Part shown: positions 44,401 through 50,759 of the stretch, in pieces
Position numbering within the stretch: position 1 is the stretch's first letter
How the letters are laid out: each line of letters opens with the position of its first letter
Assembly: GCA_005223045.1 (NCBI GenBank)
Contig: NJBM01000027.1
Location: 1 to 59,456, forward strand
Direction of reading: 5' to 3'
From: Planctomycetes bacterium B3_Pla
GTDB taxonomy: Bacteria; Planctomycetota; Phycisphaerae; Sedimentisphaerales; Anaerobacaceae
Length of the DNA stretch: 59,456 bases
Notes under the pieces: generated by a model
Told to the model about the DNA's origin: nothing
Seen by the model: the letters and a program-made list of their open reading frames with translations, nothing else
Database searches by the model: none
Translations under genes and position numbers: made by a program

Positions 44401-44649
44401 TTGCGGCTCGGTAAGAATAAACGGGCCCATCTCGCAGAAGCCGTGGCATCCTGTGACCCGAAGCGCAACCTTGCCTACTAAGCCCTTTTCAATAATATTT
44501 CGCTTCACGACTCTAATGACACCGTTCGAGCCGCTCGCCTGGCAGGCCGTACCTGCGCAGACTACTATACAGGGTTTGTTCTTGTCGATAGCGCCAGAAA
44601 GCACGCTGCGCAGTTCTCTCAGTTCGTCTATAGAAGATAATCTTAGCAC
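41407..44649 (-). CDS. NuoF-GltD fusion: NADH/FMN and NADPH/FAD diaphorase
   Basis: 1080 residues, GTG start with GAGG seven bases upstream. N-terminal [2Fe-2S] thioredoxin-like domain (CAGTACQASG, TGCHGFCEMGP), NuoF core (LRGRGGGGFPTGLKW, NADEGDPGAYMDRS) and cluster site EESCGKCFTCRKG. Instead of the usual C-terminal ferredoxin there follows, from about residue 560, the GltD/NfnB N-terminal iron-sulfur domain (SCQAGCPLD, CARVCGRKCETRC). Then come FAD- and NADPH-binding folds (VAVVGSGPAGLS near 656, VGIVGGGNSAVDAA near 793) and a CLRCDLEF tail. One chain thus carries sites for NADH and NADPH, the layout expected for a flavin-based bifurcating or transhydrogenating enzyme of the Nfn/Stn type. 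Partners are the NuoE, HoxU-like and glutamate-synthase-like proteins. Confidence 0.9.
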   Translation of the reverse strand: MLRLSSIDELRELRSVLSGAIDKNKPCIVVCAGTACQASGSNGVIRVVKRNIIEKGLVGKVALRVTGCHGFCEMGPFILTEPQQAFYTQVSLDDIPRIIEALLSDEYVEELLYKDPTTGEKYYKRDDIPFFRNQQRSILSLNQKIDPIRIYDYISQNGYSALGSVLSKRDPQWVVQEVKRSGLRGRGGGGFPTGLKWQLLAKQRGSNGRFLVCNADEGDPGAYMDRSVLEGNPHSIIEGMVIGAYGTGASEGIVYVRNEYPVAVKHLNIALEQAHQLGLLGENILGSGFSFDIEMVKGAGAFVCGEETALIRSVEGKMGEPRQRPPFPVQKGIEGKPTAINNVETWANIPLIFGLGAEKFANIGTEGNKGTKIFSLVGKIKNTGLVEVPMGMSIKKIVYDIGGGPADKAKIKAVQTGGPSGGCIPADMFDLPVDYDSLTKAGSIMGSGGMIVMDENTCMVDVARYFMAFLKEESCGKCFTCRKGTQRMYEILDDISKGNGTPEHLDLLEELAEAVKDTTMCGLGQTASNPVLSTLRYFRDEYHRHVIDKKCGAFVCKDLVGASCQAGCPLDTEVWRYVALIEKGKYEEAYKVIREVNPFPSVCARVCGRKCETRCNLAVSGGQAIAIRALKRFITDRVDPGVYKPVRVPRRTKDSHRVAVVGSGPAGLSAAHYLSLLGHKVTLVEAAEKPGGMLMSCIPAYRLPRDVAEKEIESLLDENITLRCRTALGRDITIDGLFKDGFDAVFLAIGADRSWRLGLEGEDTEGIFSSMEFLKAFNLRGEEMARGHVGIVGGGNSAVDAARVAIRQKKVRSVTLLYRRTSQEMPAYAEEVEAAIEEGIRLETLVSPTSIRYIRAAEAEGVKVETFVQPVKIDAKDGRLADIKCVRNRLGDVDSSGRLRPVPIPGTEFTIPLDTLIVAIGERPDSDCLASMGLKLDKGGRLRVDGRTLATNRQGVFAGGDLVTGPDTVVDAIAAGRKAAKVIDHYLRGEELVEPPRVKLPAAFIEPAGLSDEELEDAARVEPHTLSAKSRKQSCAEVEMALSVEQAIHEARRCLRCDLEFTQPTQNGEAECAAVEEKSA

Positions 44650-44702
44650 ACTACCACCTCGTACAAATCATTACACAAACAGAGTTCCCAACTGAATGTG
44701 CA

Positions 44703-45593
44703 TTAAACCACATCCAACATATGGTTCTTGCATCCGCGGCGTGAACATATCTTCACTACACCGCCACCGTGGACGAGCATTGGCACCATTGGCGCCCTGC
44801 ACATCGAACAATCTGATGTACACGGTATTTCCACCCCACAGTGCGGACAGTGGAATCTTACCACGGTACTGTCTGGGATGTCCAAGTCCGTTGAGATATT
44901 ATGACTCCCATATAAACATGAAAGCCTCAGCCAACCTTCTTCATGGTTATGGGAAATATTCACCTTAATCGATGGATAGCCATCGATGGCGGAAGTCTCG
45001 TCCATGAAGCTACGGTTGCAGTGGGGACAACTAACACTGATCGGGAAGATGCGTTTATCCTTGCCTATCTCGGCGCCGTCGAATCCCTTGCGGGCCTCGT
45101 CCAGTAACTGACCAATCCTCGACTTTCTCACCTTCGAAAAATAATGGCCGTCGATAACAACAACCGGACCCAACGCACAGGCACCTAAGCAGTTCACCGT
45201 CTCCAAAGTAAATTCCTTGTCGGGAGTCGTTTCTCCGGGCTTGATTCCGAGTTGTTGCTTCAACTCTTCGACAATTCTTGGCGCGCCCCGCACGTGGCAG
45301 GCTGTCCCAAGGCACGCACAGACAAGGTGCTTGCCCCTTGGTTTTAGGCTAAAGGAGCGATAGAACGTGGCGACACCATATACGTCGACCAGAGAACGAC
45401 GGCTTCTATCGCTCACTATTCTAAGCGCCTCTTCAGGAAGATAGCCGTATTCACCCTGGATTTCTTCGAGGATGGCAATAAGCCCGCCTCTGTCTTCATT
45501 GTGTTTCTCGAGTATTCTCAGAATGTTCGTCACATCCACGTCTTCGCACACTTCGACGCGGTCGCTGCTTGAGGCAAAGGCTTCTTGCTTCAT
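44703..45593 (-). CDS. NuoE-like subunit with a C-terminal zinc-ribbon-like extension
   Basis: 296 residues. I chose the ATG at 45593, one base after the stop of the upstream gene (TGA-A-ATG), with GAGGAG ten bases before it; an earlier start at 45665 would overlap that gene. Residues 1-165 are a normal NuoE (CLGTACHVRG, CLGACALGP). After about residue 175 a domain not present in the cluster-1 homologue follows, with paired cysteines (CPHCNRSF, CPHCGVEIPC, CSMCRAP, CSRRGC), likely binding zinc. It may be a docking domain for the other subunits. Confidence 0.88.
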   Translation of the reverse strand: MKQEAFASSSDRVEVCEDVDVTNILRILEKHNEDRGGLIAILEEIQGEYGYLPEEALRIVSDRSRRSLVDVYGVATFYRSFSLKPRGKHLVCACLGTACHVRGAPRIVEELKQQLGIKPGETTPDKEFTLETVNCLGACALGPVVVIDGHYFSKVRKSRIGQLLDEARKGFDGAEIGKDKRIFPISVSCPHCNRSFMDETSAIDGYPSIKVNISHNHEEGWLRLSCLYGSHNISTDLDIPDSTVVRFHCPHCGVEIPCTSDCSMCRAPMVPMLVHGGGVVKICSRRGCKNHMLDVV

Positions 45594-45594
45594 T

Positions 45595-45885
45595 TCACTG
45601 GTACTCCTCACAATGCCAGACACCGCCTTCGGCTTTTGGAAAGATACACGTTTGGCGGTTTTCACAGTCGCGGCACAGCCCGATCAAACTGCCTGACTCT
45701 TCAGCCGTAACGAACGATGCAGTCGGTTGCGGTCTGTCCTCTTCAGCCTTTCTCTTGGCAGGGATACTCTCAATCTCAAATTCCTCACAGTAAAACGATG
45801 GTCTTTGAGGATCCCTTGGAAAAGTACACGTCGAAGCATGCTTGCATGTGGAGCATAAACGCGGGTATATAGTATTGCCTAGCAT
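45595..45885 (-). CDS. Small protein with two tandem Cys motifs
   Basis: 96 residues made of two homologous halves: LCSTCKHASTC...FYCEEFE and LCRDCENRQTC...WHCEEYQ, joined by a Pro/Glu-rich linker. Each half has C-x2-C-x5-C and a later C-E-E-aromatic, suited to one metal ion or one iron-sulfur cluster. It is the first gene after the sigma-54 promoter (45927-45942), with AAGGA seven bases before the ATG, and its stop is coupled to nuoE. I do not recognise the family. A small electron carrier or a zinc-type assembly factor for the diaphorase is plausible. Confidence 0.75.
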   Translation of the reverse strand: MLGNTIYPRLCSTCKHASTCTFPRDPQRPSFYCEEFEIESIPAKRKAEEDRPQPTASFVTAEESGSLIGLCRDCENRQTCIFPKAEGGVWHCEEYQ

Positions 45886-45926
45886 GACCTATTCCTTAAA
45901 ATCTGCCGTCTTATGGCCCGCATACA

Positions 45927-45942
45927 TGCAAAGGACATGCCA
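45927..45942 (-). promoter_or_regulatory. Sigma-54 (-24/-12) promoter of the second diaphorase operon
   Basis: On the minus strand TGGCATG, four bases, TTGCA, with GG and GC ten bases apart. The predicted start is near 45916, about 30 bases before the ATG at 45885. The adjacent NtrC-type gene (46156) is the probable activator. Confidence 0.82.
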
Positions 45943-46065
45943 GCCGGTTCGCAACGCAGAAGGACAGATGTCTCCATGTGCCCCGACTCCGGACGCAAAA
46001 AAGAAAATGCACCCCTAATTGGCAGAAAATGAAGAGTTCCCGCGAAATAGTCTTTTCGTTGAGGT

Positions 46066-46097
46066 TGCCTATTGGCGTCGCCGCGTCTAAGTAGGCA
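46066..46097. promoter_or_regulatory. Weak inverted repeat at enhancer distance
   Basis: TGCCTA (46066-46071) and TAGGCA (46092-46097) about 150 bases upstream of the sigma-54 promoter. Short arms, so chance is possible; the position fits an NtrC-type upstream activating sequence. Confidence 0.25.
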
Positions 46098-46155
46098 GAA
46101 GAAAGCGGCGGGGCATTTTGAACCAGCGGGGAGGATCTGCTCGGCACTCAAGGCT

Positions 46156-47508
46156 TCAGGAAGAAGGTTTTTCAATTCTCCTGAGCTTCTCTCGCAGGGT
46201 TTTGCGATTTATACCTAAGAGTTCTGCGGCACGGGTCTTGTTGCCGTCCACGCTTGCCAGAACGTTGCTAATGTATTCGGCCTCCACTTCCGCGAGAGTT
46301 CTGGTGAATCCCGTTTTGCGCAGGGCTGAGAAACGCATAAGAGTAGGCAAGTCAGGAACGTCGATAGCATCCCCGTCAGTCATTACTACCAGGCGCTGAA
46401 TCACGTTCTCAAGTTCTCTGACGTTACCCGGCCAATTGTAACTCCTCAGACTTTGCAGAGCCTTGTCGGAAAAATGCCGAGGCGATTGGTCTGATTCGGC
46501 TGCAAACTCAGTCACGAAGTGATGGGCCAATAACAGTATATCGTCGTCCCTCTCTCTGAGAGGCGGAATAAATATGGTGATGACATTGAGGCGGTAGAAT
46601 AGATCCTCGCGGAAAAGCCCCTTTCTCACCAAGCCCTGCAGGTCTCTGTTGGTCGCGGCCAGAATTCGCACGTCTACTTTTCGCAATCGGTTCGACCCGA
46701 CCATACAGACTTCCCTATCTTGCAGTACCCGGAGGAGCTTGACTTGCATGGCCAGACTCATATCGCTGACCTCGTCAAGAAAAATGGTGCCACCATCCGC
46801 GGCATGAAAAAAGCCGGCCTGGGATTCGTCTGCTCCGGTGAAGGCTCCCTTTACATGTCCAAATAACTCGCTCTCAAGCAACGCTTCGGGGATTCCACCG
46901 CAGTTAACGGGCACGAAGGGCGCCGAAGACCGGGCACTGCCGTAGTGTATGGCTCGCGCTGCAAGCTCTTTGCCCGTTCCACTTTCACCTGTTATCAGCA
47001 CGGTGGCCGAGGTGGACGAAGCCTTACCTATCGCGACAAAAACATTCTGCATTACTCTTGAGTCCCCGATGAAACCCTTGTGCGCGGGAACCACTTGGGC
47101 TAGGGTCGTGCGCCCCGACCTTCGGACCTTGAGTTTGTCGAGAGCACGTTGAACAGCAGAAAGAAGTTCCTCATCAGTGAAAGGTTTGGCAAGAAACTCT
47201 TCTGCACCGGTCTTGATCGCGTTGACGGCCCCTTCGATCGATGGATAACCTGTGATCATCATCGCTTCAGTGTCTTTGAAGTTCTCCCGAACGTGCCGCA
47301 CCAAATCCAGACCGCCAACCTTTGGCATTTTGAGGTCCGTGATGACCAGATCCAACGCCGTCCCTCCCAAGATTTCGACTGCCTCAGCCACGCCCGGTGC
47401 CGTGAAAACCCGGTATCCGGCCGCCGTCAGATTTCGCTGCAGCACCTCCAGCGTTGCTCCGGAGTCGTCAACAATGAGAATGCGTTCCTTCGCCGGCGAA
47501 GATGACAT
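46156..47508 (-). CDS. NtrC-family sigma-54-dependent response regulator
   Basis: 450 residues. Receiver with phosphoacceptor in VITDLKMPKVGG, AAA+ domain with GESGTGKE and the canonical GAFTGA loop, and a Fis-type HTH at the end (DGNKTRAAELLGINRKTL). One base separates it from the kinase gene upstream, so the two form a pair. Its start lies past the kinase stop on the same strand. It should activate the sigma-54 promoter 210 bases beyond its own end, in front of the diaphorase genes. Confidence 0.93.
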   Translation of the reverse strand: MSSSPAKERILIVDDSGATLEVLQRNLTAAGYRVFTAPGVAEAVEILGGTALDLVITDLKMPKVGGLDLVRHVRENFKDTEAMMITGYPSIEGAVNAIKTGAEEFLAKPFTDEELLSAVQRALDKLKVRRSGRTTLAQVVPAHKGFIGDSRVMQNVFVAIGKASSTSATVLITGESGTGKELAARAIHYGSARSSAPFVPVNCGGIPEALLESELFGHVKGAFTGADESQAGFFHAADGGTIFLDEVSDMSLAMQVKLLRVLQDREVCMVGSNRLRKVDVRILAATNRDLQGLVRKGLFREDLFYRLNVITIFIPPLRERDDDILLLAHHFVTEFAAESDQSPRHFSDKALQSLRSYNWPGNVRELENVIQRLVVMTDGDAIDVPDLPTLMRFSALRKTGFTRTLAEVEAEYISNVLASVDGNKTRAAELLGINRKTLREKLRRIEKPSS

Positions 47509-47509
47509 A

Positions 47510-48661
47510 TCAAGTGTGTTCCTCTGTATCCTCCGGTTTCCCTATAGGTAACCGGACTTCAAAACGAGTGCCGGAGCCGATCTTGCTCTCAACTTCAATT
47601 GACCCATCGTGTGCGGTAACGATTCCATGTACTACCGGCAGGCCAAGGCCCGTTCCCTGACCAATCTCTTTCGTCGTGTAGAATGGCACAAATACTTTAT
47701 CAAGACCGTCCTTGCTCATACCAGTGCCCGTATCTTCAACAACCAGATAAACGCTATGGTCACAGAATCGTGTCTGAACCGTGATCTTGCCTGCTCCCGG
47801 CATCGACTGCAAGGCATTGACAACAAGATTCACCAAAACCTGATTCAACTGTGCAGGATCGGCAGTGATTACAGGCAGGTCTGGCGTAAGCGAACACACA
47901 AGTTCGATTCCGGACTTGGCGCACCTGGCTTCAAAGAAGTAAAGCCCGTCTTCCACCAGCTGATTAAGGTTGACTTGTGTCTTTTCGGGAGGCTTTTCAC
48001 GAGCAAAGACCAGGAGCTTCTGGATAATCTCCCGTGCGTGCAGAGAAGCAGCTTCGATTTTTCCAATGTCCTGCTGTGCCGAGTCCGGTATCCCAGGACA
48101 CTTCTTTGCCAACTGCGCAAATCCGAGAATATTTCCCAGCGGTTCGTTCAGTTCATGAGCTACCCCTGCGGCAAGCATCCCAATGGTCGCCAACCGATCA
48201 GCATGCAGAAGTTGATTGTGTAACTTCAGTCTGTCTTCTTCTGCCTCTCGATGCTCGATAATTAGTGCTATCTGTCGGGATACCTCGTCAATCAAATTCC
48301 GCTCTTCCCTGAAGAACGGCCCTTCGTCAAGTTCAAGCTTTTGTTCTGCATAGACTATTTCAACACCCCCCCTTGGCCGGCCGCCCACTACTATATCCGC
48401 AGCCTGTTTTTGACCGGCCTCTCGGAATCCCACTGTGTGGTACACAGTGCCGTCCCGCGTGATTCGGGCCGAGGCTATTTCAGGATACTGCCAAGCGGAA
48501 GGCAACAGTTCAACAACGCCCTGGAGGACTTCATCCAAGGACATTCCTGGCCGCCCCGCAATCTGCGCAATGCCGTAAAGGCAAGTTAGCTCTTTAACAC
48601 GCTCGCGTAGTGCCAGCCTCTCGGAGTAAGACAATTGGCCTTTTGCCATCAGAGTCTCCAT
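47510..48661 (-). CDS. Soluble sensor histidine kinase (GAF-like, HisKA, HATPase)
   Basis: 383 residues without membrane helices. The N-terminal part (about 25-150) resembles a GAF domain that could bind a ligand or redox cofactor. Next are the H-box GVAHELNEPLG (near residue 168) and an HATPase with DTGTGM and GTGLGLPVV. It pairs with the NtrC-type gene directly downstream. Because it is cytosolic it probably reads an internal signal such as redox or nitrogen state, unlike the Cache-type membrane kinase of the first cluster. A start at the fifth codon (METLM) is also possible. Confidence 0.9.
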   Translation of the reverse strand: METLMAKGQLSYSERLALRERVKELTCLYGIAQIAGRPGMSLDEVLQGVVELLPSAWQYPEIASARITRDGTVYHTVGFREAGQKQAADIVVGGRPRGGVEIVYAEQKLELDEGPFFREERNLIDEVSRQIALIIEHREAEEDRLKLHNQLLHADRLATIGMLAAGVAHELNEPLGNILGFAQLAKKCPGIPDSAQQDIGKIEAASLHAREIIQKLLVFAREKPPEKTQVNLNQLVEDGLYFFEARCAKSGIELVCSLTPDLPVITADPAQLNQVLVNLVVNALQSMPGAGKITVQTRFCDHSVYLVVEDTGTGMSKDGLDKVFVPFYTTKEIGQGTGLGLPVVHGIVTAHDGSIEVESKIGSGTRFEVRLPIGKPEDTEEHT

Positions 48662-48893
48662 ACATCTGGAAAACCGCAGAGTGAAGCACCTCTGCTTCGT
48701 CTTCCTATGGTATGATTATATCTCGCCTTACGGCCGCCTGTCAATCTGTCAATGCGCACGATGCAGGCTTTCTGGACGACAGCCGCCGAAGAGGACTATC
48801 GGATTGTAGAGACTTGGAACGCAAAGGCCTTTACTCTCACAAGCTATCTCGTCGAATCAAATAGGAGAATGCATCTGCAAGATCGAGCTTCGA

Positions 48894-49048
48894 TCACGCC
48901 ACATCTTCTCTTCGAAGCGCATACTTCCTACTATTCTCAATAACCCTGTCAGTCCGCTCGGACACATCCTGGACGTATCTTGTAGCCATCGTGAGATCAA
49001 CGTAACCGAGAAGTCTTTGAACTGCAAAGGGGTCTCCCGACCGTGATG
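48894..49048 (-). pseudogene. Tyrosine recombinase C-terminal remnant B
   Basis: About 50 residues in frame: SGDPFAVQRLLGYVDLTMATRY, whose final Tyr is the catalytic residue expected in GHxxxxxTxxxY, then VQDVSERTDRVIENSRKYALRR and a stop at 48894. It follows directly on remnant A but in another frame and with a different sequence, so it belongs to a second, older integrase. Confidence 0.6.
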
Positions 49049-49054
49049 CTGGGA

Positions 49055-49332
49055 TTACAGCCAGTCAGCAGCCGGTATTTGATCCACCGCGTGGCGCAAG
49101 ACAGGATCAACATTCATATAAACCTAGTTGGTTAGATCCGGAGATGAATGTTCCAGCAATCTTTGTACGACAGCAGTGAAAACACCGTTCTGAGCAAGGA
49201 CAGAACCGAAGGTCTTTCGCAGATCGTGAAACTTGAAATCACACAAACCAAGCTTCTCACGTATCTTGGTCCATCTGTATTGACTGAAACGACGGTTGAA
49301 TATCTTCTCTTGTTTCGGATTGAAGCATGAGA
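49055..49332 (-). pseudogene. Tyrosine recombinase C-terminal remnant A, with premature stop and IS insertion
   Basis: Read from the IS border: LSCFNPKQEKIF ... CDFKFHDLRKTFGSVLAQNG (catalytic Arg in HDLRKTF, expected boxes present) ... VVQRLLEHSSPDLTN, then an amber codon at 49124-49126. The same frame then continues VYMNVDPVLRHAVDQIP to a normal-looking stop at 49055. A single AAG-to-TAG change explains the stop. The N-terminal part is cut off at 49333 by the IS and was not found beyond it. Dead integrase. Confidence 0.7.
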
Positions 49333-50451
49333 GGCGTTGGTGCATGAATCAATTCCTGTCTTGACAAAAAATCTTCTATCAATCACATTATAAGCATGTT
49401 AAGCCCCCGAATGCAATGGAGAGCCCACCATGTTCGAGCCTCATAAAGTAGCCTATAGGCATCCGAAATACAAAACAGCATACCGTGTAAAGAATTGGCC
49501 AGAATATGAGAAATCTCTCCGCGACCGAGGTGATATTACGGTCTGGTTTAGCCAAGACGCCATCGAGGCTTGGACACCCCAACAGAATGGAAAACGGGGC
49601 GGCCAACCGGTTTATTCGGACATTGCCATCGAAACTTCACTGTCCCTGAGACTGGTCTTTCAGCTTCCATTGCGTCAGACAGAGGGATTCCTCGGATCCA
49701 TATTCAGACTGATGAGTTTGGATCTCCCTTGTCCGGATCACACGACCTTGTCCCGCCGGACTCGAACCGTGGATGTGCAGAGGAACATCGATAGACTCCC
49801 AGACGGTCCCGTGTGTTTCATCGTGGACAGCACAGGCCTCAAGGTATGTGGTCAGGGAGAATGGCATTCTCGGAAATACGGAGAGAAACGGTATAAACGT
49901 TGGAAGAAACTGCATATTGGAGTGGACAAGAATGGCTGGATTATGGCTTCTAAGGTTACTGAGGGATACGAGCAAGATCCTTCCCAGGTGCCTGATCTCC
50001 TGGATCAGGTTGATCGAGAAATAGAATGTTTCGTGGGAGACGGCATCTATGACAGGGAGCCGGTCTGCGAGGCGGTACAGCAGCACTCATCAGGAGCCTC
50101 AATAGTTGTACCTCCGAGAAAAGATGCTGTGCTGTCTAACTGTTCGACTGGTGTTCTCTCTCAGCGGAACCAGCACATTTCGAAGATAGAGAGGATGGGG
50201 AGGTCCAATTGGCGCCGTCGATCGGGATACTATTTGCAGAGTCATGTTGAAAACGTCATCTATCGCTTTAAGAGAATCATTGGAGGGCGACTGAGATCCA
50301 AGCGTGGTGAAGCTCAGGAACGGGAGGCCTTGATTGGTTGTGCAATTTTGAATAAGATGCTGGAAATAGGCAGGCCGGTATCATATCAGGTTTGTTAAAT
50401 CAGTTGTCAGAGGGCGCATTGCAATTTATGTTTGATTCATGCACCAATGCC
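49333..50451 (+). mobile_element. IS5-family insertion sequence, complete
   Basis: 1119 bases with one transposase gene. The terminal repeats are GGCGTTGGTGCATGAATCAA at the left (49333-49352) and its counterpart at the right (50432-50451), 19 of 20 bases matching. I see no clear target duplication. It inserted into the tyrosine recombinase remnant to its left. A second copy starts at 59078 in the same orientation. Confidence 0.85.
49430..50398 (+). CDS. IS5-family DDE transposase
   Basis: 322 residues. N-terminal DUF772-like DNA-binding region (about 40-110, SLRLVFQLPLRQTEGFLGS), then a DDE catalytic core: Asp in FIVDSTGLKV, Asp in FVGDGIYD, and Glu in SHVENVIYRFKRIIG with following basic residues. 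It is complete and without frameshift, so it may be active. The ATG lies 97 bases inside the left end. Confidence 0.9.
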   Translation: MFEPHKVAYRHPKYKTAYRVKNWPEYEKSLRDRGDITVWFSQDAIEAWTPQQNGKRGGQPVYSDIAIETSLSLRLVFQLPLRQTEGFLGSIFRLMSLDLPCPDHTTLSRRTRTVDVQRNIDRLPDGPVCFIVDSTGLKVCGQGEWHSRKYGEKRYKRWKKLHIGVDKNGWIMASKVTEGYEQDPSQVPDLLDQVDREIECFVGDGIYDREPVCEAVQQHSSGASIVVPPRKDAVLSNCSTGVLSQRNQHISKIERMGRSNWRRRSGYYLQSHVENVIYRFKRIIGGRLRSKRGEAQEREALIGCAILNKMLEIGRPVSYQVC

Positions 50452-50507
50452 CATTTCAGCAAACAAAGAACATTTTTTCGGACTCACCTCGCGAAAAATG
50501 GGGGTGT

Positions 50508-50527
50508 GTGGAGACAAAACGGAGACA
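50508..50527 (+). repeat. GTGGAGACA-N3-CGGAGACA motif, copy 2
   Basis: Same spacing and fixed bases as 17114-17133. On the plus strand it lies in GGVWRQNGDNVSRENHGVLE, which looks like the tail of a phage-type integrase. The rest of that gene is not visible. Confidence 0.4.
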
Positions 50528-50670
50528 ACGTGTCACGCGAAAATCATGGCGTTCTTGAGCTCATTAAGAAAGTGACTTGCCGTATGAGAACATATGATCT
50601 CCCAACTCAACATCCCATTGGCTGGATCTTCCGGCCAAATGGAATTGGCGCGCATCTGGTTAGAGACAAC

Positions 50671-50703
50671 CGGGGCCCGTACCGCAGATCGATACGGGCC
50701 CCG
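50671..50703. terminator. Strong hairpin after the exoprotein gene
   Basis: CGGGGCCCGTA (50671-50681) and TACGGGCCCCG (50693-50703): an eleven-base-pair GC-rich stem with an 11-base loop, 57 bases past the exoprotein stop on the minus strand. It lacks a T-tract but is stable enough to end transcription or protect the mRNA end. Confidence 0.6.
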
Positions 50704-50759
50704 AACTGATGCTAAATTGTTACCTGCCACACCGTATCTGATGGCTGTGGTTCCGGTTC

